A stretch of DNA of 64,000 nt, taken from contig NZ_CP018082.1 of NCBI RefSeq assembly GCF_001886715.1, positions 5,146,001 to 5,210,000 on the forward strand, written 5' to 3'. This stretch comes from Nocardia mangyaensis. GTDB taxonomy: Bacteria; Actinomycetota; Actinomycetes; Mycobacteriales; Mycobacteriaceae. The position numbers were made by a program, and so were the translations under genes. This document shows positions 60,022 to 64,000 of this stretch, piece by piece. Numbering within the stretch: position 1 is the stretch's first letter; every line of letters starts with the position of its first letter. Below the pieces are notes generated by a model. It did not search any database. It was not told where the DNA came from and saw nothing but the letters and a program-made list of their open reading frames with translations.

Positions 60022-62922
60022 ATGAGCGCACACGACGGATCCGCTTCGACCCAGCTGCCGCGAGGGCTGCGGCGGCTACTGATCGCGGTCACGGTGTTCT
60101 TCGTGGCGCTGATCATCGTGCCGCAGCTGATCGGCGCCTACATCAACTGGTTGTGGTTCGGGGAAGTCGACTACCGCGCGGTCTGGGCGACCGTCTTGCT
60201 CACCAGGATCACCCTGTTCGCCCTGATCAGTCTGTGCGTCGGCGGCGCCGTGTTCACCGCGATGTGGCTGGCTTACCGCTTTCGCCCCGCCTTCTTCCCG
60301 CGCACGAAAACCGACGATCCGCTCGATGTGTATCGCCAGCTCCTGGCCCGATGGCCGCTGCGGTTCGGCCTCGGCGTCGCGATCGGTCTCGGGCTGATCT
60401 GCGGCGCGATCGGGCAGTCGCGGTGGGAGACGGTGCAGTTGTTCCTGCGCGGCGGCTCGTTCGGCCAGCGCGATCCCGAATTCGGACTCGACGTGGGCTT
60501 CTTCGTCTTCGATCTGCCGTTCTACCGGCTCGTGCTCAGCTGGCTGTTCGTCATCGTGTTCTTCGCCTTCCTGGTCTGCCTGGCCACGCACTATCTGTTC
60601 GGCGGAATCCAGCTGCGCGGCAAGGGCGTCGGGCTGTCGCACGCGGCCCGCATCCAGCTCGCGGTCCTGGTCGGAACGTTCTTCCTGTTGAAGGCGGTCG
60701 CCTACTGGTTCGACCGGTACGCGCTGCTGACGAGCAAGCGGCGGGAGCCGACCTTCGCCGGAGCGGGGTACACCGACGTCAACGCTGTGCTGCCCGCGCG
60801 GTTCATTCTGTTCGCCATCGCGCTGATCTGCGCGGTCGCGGTGTTCTCGGCCCTGGTGCTCCGCGATCTGCGAGTGCCGGCGATGGCCGCAGCGCTGCTG
60901 TTGCTGTCCTCGATCGTGGCCGGTGGCGTGTGGCCGCTGGCGGTCGAGCAGTTCTCGGTGCGACCCAACGCCGCCGATATGGAGAGCCCGTACATCGAGC
61001 GCAACATCGCGGCCACCCGGCAGGCGTACAACATCGGCAGTGATCGCGTCGAGTACCAGTCCTATCCCGGTGTCGGTTCCGCGCCGCCGCCACAGGTGCC
61101 CGCTGACCGGACCACCATCGCCAATATCCGGCTGCTCGACCCGCAGGTGCTCTCGCGGACCTTCACCCAGCAGCAACAGCTGAAGAACTTCTACAGCTTC
61201 CCGGACAATCTCGATCTGGATCGCTACCGCCTCGATGGTGACCTGCGCGATTACGTGGTGGCGGCCAGGGAGTTGACGCCCAGCGCGCTCAGTGGCAATC
61301 AGGCGCACTGGGTCAATCGGCACACCGTCTACACCCACGGCGACGGGTTCGTCGCGGCGCCGGCCAACCGGGTCAACGCGGCGGTCAGGGAGGCCGGGGA
61401 CGCCTCGGCCAGCAACAGCGGCTACCCGATCTACGCGGTCAGCGACATCGCCTCCCAGCAGGCGGGCAACCAGGTGATCCCGGTGGAGCAGCCGCGCATC
61501 TACTACGGCGAGGTGATCGCCCAGGCCGACCCGGATTACGCCATCGTCGGCGGTGGCGACGAGCCACGCGAATACGACACCGACACGACCAAGTACACCT
61601 ATACCGGTGCCGGCGGGGTGCCGATCGGGAACTGGCTCAATCGGCTGGCCTTCGCTGCCAGCTATGGCGAGCGAAACATCCTGTTCGCCAAGGCGATCGG
61701 TCCCGAATCGAAGATCATCTTCCATCGCGATCCGAGCACGCGGGTCGAGCGGGTGGCGCCGTGGCTGACCGTCGACAGCAATCCCTATCCGGCGGTCGTC
61801 GATGGCCGGATCGTCTGGATCGTCGACGCGTACACCACGATCGACGGCTATCCCTACGCGGCGCGGACCTCACTGTCGGCACTGGGCGGCGACGAACCGA
61901 CCGCGCCGGGCTCGCAGCGCGAGATCTCCTACGCGCGTAACTCGGTCAAGGCCACCGTCGACGCCTACGACGGCACCGTCACGCTCTACCAGGTCGACGA
62001 GCAGGATCCGGTGCTCGCGGCCTGGATGCGAGTGTTCCCCGGCACTGTCGAACCCGAGGACGCGGTGAGCGAGGACCTGCGCGCGCACTTCCGGTATCCG
62101 GAGGACCTGTTCGTCATCCAGCGCGAGATGCTGGCCCGCTACCACGTGGACGAGCCGCGAGAGTTCTTCACCAACAACGCGTTCTGGTCCGTGCCCAGTG
62201 ATCCGACCTCCGACACCAATCCGCAGCAGCCACCGTTCTACGTACTGCTCGGCGACCCGGCACCCTCGTTCCGGCTCGCCAGCGCGATGGTCGGGTTCCG
62301 TCGAGAATTCCTCTCCGCCTATATCTCCGTGCGGTCCGACCCCGAGGACTACGGCAAGTTCACGATTCTGCAGCTGCCCACCGACACCCTCACCCAGGGG
62401 CCACAGCAGATCCAGAACTCGATGATCTCCGACACCAGAGTGGCTTCCGAGCGAACGCTGCTCGAACGATCGAACCGGATCCAGTACGGCAATCTGCTGA
62501 CGCTGCCGATCGCCGACGGCGGGGTGCTGTATGTGGAACCGCTGTTCACCGAACGGATTTCGACGAGCCCGAACGGGTCGACCTTCCCGCAGTTGGCGCG
62601 GGTGCTGGTGAGTTACCGCGAGCCGGGCACCGGCGGGGTGCGAGTCGGTTATGCCCCGACCCTGGCCGAGGCGTTGGATCAGGTCTTCGGCCCCGCGACC
62701 GGCAATCTGGCCACCGCGCCCGGTGGAAGTCCCGCCGCGCCGCCACCGCCGGGCCGACCGGAGGCGCCGCCCGAGGAACCCGGCGAGGACGCGCCGACGG
62801 TGGCGCCGCCCGTGCTCGACGAGGCGGCGATCGCTCGGCTGGAGGCGGAGCTGGACGCGGCCCGGCGCGCGCTCGACCGGCTCGAACAGCAGCTCGGTGA
62901 GGTGCTGCGGCCCGGCGAGTGA
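60022..62922 (+). CDS. UPF0182 family membrane protein
   Basis: UPF0182 (DUF1614-like large membrane protein), 966 residues; the family is widespread in actinobacteria and cyanobacteria. Seven helices in the first 340 residues (LLIAVTVFFVALIIVPQLIG; ITLFALISLCVGGAVFTAMW; and others) and the family hallmark GQRDPEFGLDVGFFVFDLPF. The large extracytoplasmic part follows (IERNIAATRQAYNI, NNAFWSVPSDPTSDTN), ending in a Pro-rich and a coiled C-terminus. Function unknown. Start at ATG 60022 with GGGAGTGG upstream, shorter than the open frame from 59941. Confidence 0.9.
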   Translation: MSAHDGSASTQLPRGLRRLLIAVTVFFVALIIVPQLIGAYINWLWFGEVDYRAVWATVLLTRITLFALISLCVGGAVFTAMWLAYRFRPAFFPRTKTDDPLDVYRQLLARWPLRFGLGVAIGLGLICGAIGQSRWETVQLFLRGGSFGQRDPEFGLDVGFFVFDLPFYRLVLSWLFVIVFFAFLVCLATHYLFGGIQLRGKGVGLSHAARIQLAVLVGTFFLLKAVAYWFDRYALLTSKRREPTFAGAGYTDVNAVLPARFILFAIALICAVAVFSALVLRDLRVPAMAAALLLLSSIVAGGVWPLAVEQFSVRPNAADMESPYIERNIAATRQAYNIGSDRVEYQSYPGVGSAPPPQVPADRTTIANIRLLDPQVLSRTFTQQQQLKNFYSFPDNLDLDRYRLDGDLRDYVVAARELTPSALSGNQAHWVNRHTVYTHGDGFVAAPANRVNAAVREAGDASASNSGYPIYAVSDIASQQAGNQVIPVEQPRIYYGEVIAQADPDYAIVGGGDEPREYDTDTTKYTYTGAGGVPIGNWLNRLAFAASYGERNILFAKAIGPESKIIFHRDPSTRVERVAPWLTVDSNPYPAVVDGRIVWIVDAYTTIDGYPYAARTSLSALGGDEPTAPGSQREISYARNSVKATVDAYDGTVTLYQVDEQDPVLAAWMRVFPGTVEPEDAVSEDLRAHFRYPEDLFVIQREMLARYHVDEPREFFTNNAFWSVPSDPTSDTNPQQPPFYVLLGDPAPSFRLASAMVGFRREFLSAYISVRSDPEDYGKFTILQLPTDTLTQGPQQIQNSMISDTRVASERTLLERSNRIQYGNLLTLPIADGGVLYVEPLFTERISTSPNGSTFPQLARVLVSYREPGTGGVRVGYAPTLAEALDQVFGPATGNLATAPGGSPAAPPPPGRPEAPPEEPGEDAPTVAPPVLDEAAIARLEAELDAARRALDRLEQQLGEVLRPGE

Positions 62923-63039
62923 GGGGGTCGCTCCGACGGGCGCAGTGCGGTCAGCTCGGCGGCGACGATGAGTGGGCGTCGTCTGCGACCCCTGGGCCGG
63001 TCGGGAAAACCAGTGGATTGGCCGTGACAAGATCAATCA

Positions 63040-64000
63040 GTGCTGTTGACGATCTCCACGACCCATTCACCCGCGACCGATCTCGGGTACCTGCTGGTCA
63101 AACACCCCGACCGGGTGCAGTCGTTCGAAACGACCGGCGGGACGGCACATGTCTTCTACCCGCGCGCCGATGTCGAGCGCTGCACGGTCGCCCTGCTGCT
63201 CGAGATCGACCCGGTGGAGTTGGCGCGACCGGCCAAGGGCCACCACGGTTCCGCGCTGGGACGGTATGTCAACGACCGACCCTATGTGGCGTCGAGCCTG
63301 CTGTCGGTGGCCCTGGGCAAGGTGTTCCGGTCGGCGCTCAACGGCACCAGCCGTGATCGCGCCGAGCTGGCGGACACCGCGATTCCGCTCGAGATCGAGG
63401 TGCCCGCCGTGCCGTGCCGTGGCGGCGGCGCGATCGTGGAGCGGCTGTTCGCGCCGCTGGGCTGGACCGTCACGACGACGACGGTGCCGCTGGACCCGGA
63501 GTTCCCGGATTGGGGCGATTCGCCCTACATCCAGCTGCGGCTGACCGGCACGCTGCGATTGGCCGACGCGCTCAATCACCTCTACGTGCTGCTGCCGGTG
63601 CTCGACGACGCCAAGCACTACTGGGTCGATCAGGACGAGGTCGACAAGCTGTTGCGCGCCGGTGACGGCTGGCTCGGCGACCACCCCGATCGAGAGTTGA
63701 TCGCCCGGCGCTACCTGGCCGGACGACGCTCGCTGACCCAGTCCGCGCTCGAACGCCTGCGCGGGGTGGACGAGCAGGCCGAGGACGTGGACGCACCCGC
63801 CGACGCCGTCGAGCGCGCCGAAGCCGCCGAGCGGCGCACGCCGTTGGTCCGGCTGCGCACCGCCGCCGTGCTCGCCGCGCTGGCCGAATCCGGCGCGGCC
63901 CGCGTCCTCGATCTCGGTTGTGGTCCCGGCGCGCTGCTGCTCGCCCTCGATGCCGAACCCCGCTACACCCGGATCGTCGGCGCTGATGTGTCCGCGGCCG
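63040..64000 (+). CDS. hen1: 3'-terminal RNA ribose 2'-O-methyltransferase Hen1, N-terminal part
   Basis: Begins at a GTG (63040) and runs off the window after 320 codons. The N-terminal domain (LLTISTTHSPATDLGYLLVK, DDAKHYWVDQDEVDKLL, DHPDRELIARRYL) matches the bacterial Hen1 N-terminal domain; the methyltransferase starts with VLDLGCGPGALLLALD near residue 289. Bacterial Hen1 methylates the 3' end of cleaved tRNA so that the partner Pnkp can reseal it and the toxin cannot cut again. pnkp is normally next to it and should lie beyond 64000. Confidence 0.9.
   Translation, partial: MLLTISTTHSPATDLGYLLVKHPDRVQSFETTGGTAHVFYPRADVERCTVALLLEIDPVELARPAKGHHGSALGRYVNDRPYVASSLLSVALGKVFRSALNGTSRDRAELADTAIPLEIEVPAVPCRGGGAIVERLFAPLGWTVTTTTVPLDPEFPDWGDSPYIQLRLTGTLRLADALNHLYVLLPVLDDAKHYWVDQDEVDKLLRAGDGWLGDHPDRELIARRYLAGRRSLTQSALERLRGVDEQAEDVDAPADAVERAEAAERRTPLVRLRTAAVLAALAESGAARVLDLGCGPGALLLALDAEPRYTRIVGADVSAA

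Overview
The window is high-GC DNA, dense with genes, from a mycolate-containing actinobacterium, most likely Nocardia or a close relative. The evidence is a Mycobacterium-like class Ib ribonucleotide reductase, a conservon, several DUF3558-like and LppP/LprE lipoproteins, a UPF0182 protein, a short Rpf protein, a stand-alone LigD-type polymerase, many TetR regulators, and a class A beta-lactamase of the Nocardia AST/FAR type. GTG and TTG starts are common, and many adjacent genes overlap by about 4 nt. I see no insertion sequence, integrase, phage gene or CRISPR array. The genus is an inference.

Layout. 1-4.3 kb: tail of an intradiol dioxygenase-like protein, a TetR remnant, then a TetR gene divergent from a secreted lipase and an acyl-CoA ligase. 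4.3-5.6 kb: nrdF with two NrdR boxes. 5.5-7.2 kb: metPS importer. 7.4-10.6 kb: three tandem paralogous lipoproteins, convergent with mgtE, which has a possible leader peptide. 12.3-19.1 kb: TetR/DUF899 pair, luciferase-like oxidoreductase, secreted GH5 glycosidase, small membrane proteins and a fatty acid desaturase. 19.1-23.5 kb: nrdHIE with a 409-residue intein in nrdE and a second pair of NrdR boxes. 23.7-27 kb: FMN reductase/TetR pair, nadE, and a self-regulated TetR with a membrane protein.

27-31.4 kb is a molybdenum cofactor cluster: moaA-moaD one way, moeA, a moaC-mog fusion and moaE the other way. A COG0523 GTPase, a cell-wall amidase with a long repetitive tail and an ECF sigma factor follow to 35.6 kb. 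36-44 kb holds a CDF metal exporter, a 38-residue small peptide gene, two overlapping lipases, a PucR-type regulator, a MarR/ring-cleavage dioxygenase/DoxX locus and an Rpf protein. 44.4-46.3 kb holds decayed genes (a fused two-component remnant and a 5'-truncated VOC gene), the LigD-like polymerase and tRNA-Glu(CTC). 46.3-48.2 kb has a QsdR-type regulator and an acyl-CoA dehydrogenase.

48.2-53.5 kb is a complete conservon (kinase-like sensor, roadblock protein, DUF742 protein, small GTPase, two P450s, the first without ExxR). 54.2-57.2 kb is a beta-lactamase locus arranged like blaL-blaA-blaB of Streptomyces cacaoi. The window ends with a metallophosphoesterase, an LppP/LprE lipoprotein, DUF1304 and UPF0182 proteins, and the start of hen1 (RNA 3'-end repair methyltransferase), cut by the window edge.

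Functional links: nrdH, nrdI, nrdE and nrdF make one deoxyribonucleotide-synthesis machine from two loci joined by the same NrdR-box geometry. The beta-lactamase, LysR and serine-protein genes probably form one induction circuit. The conservon genes form one translationally coupled signalling operon.
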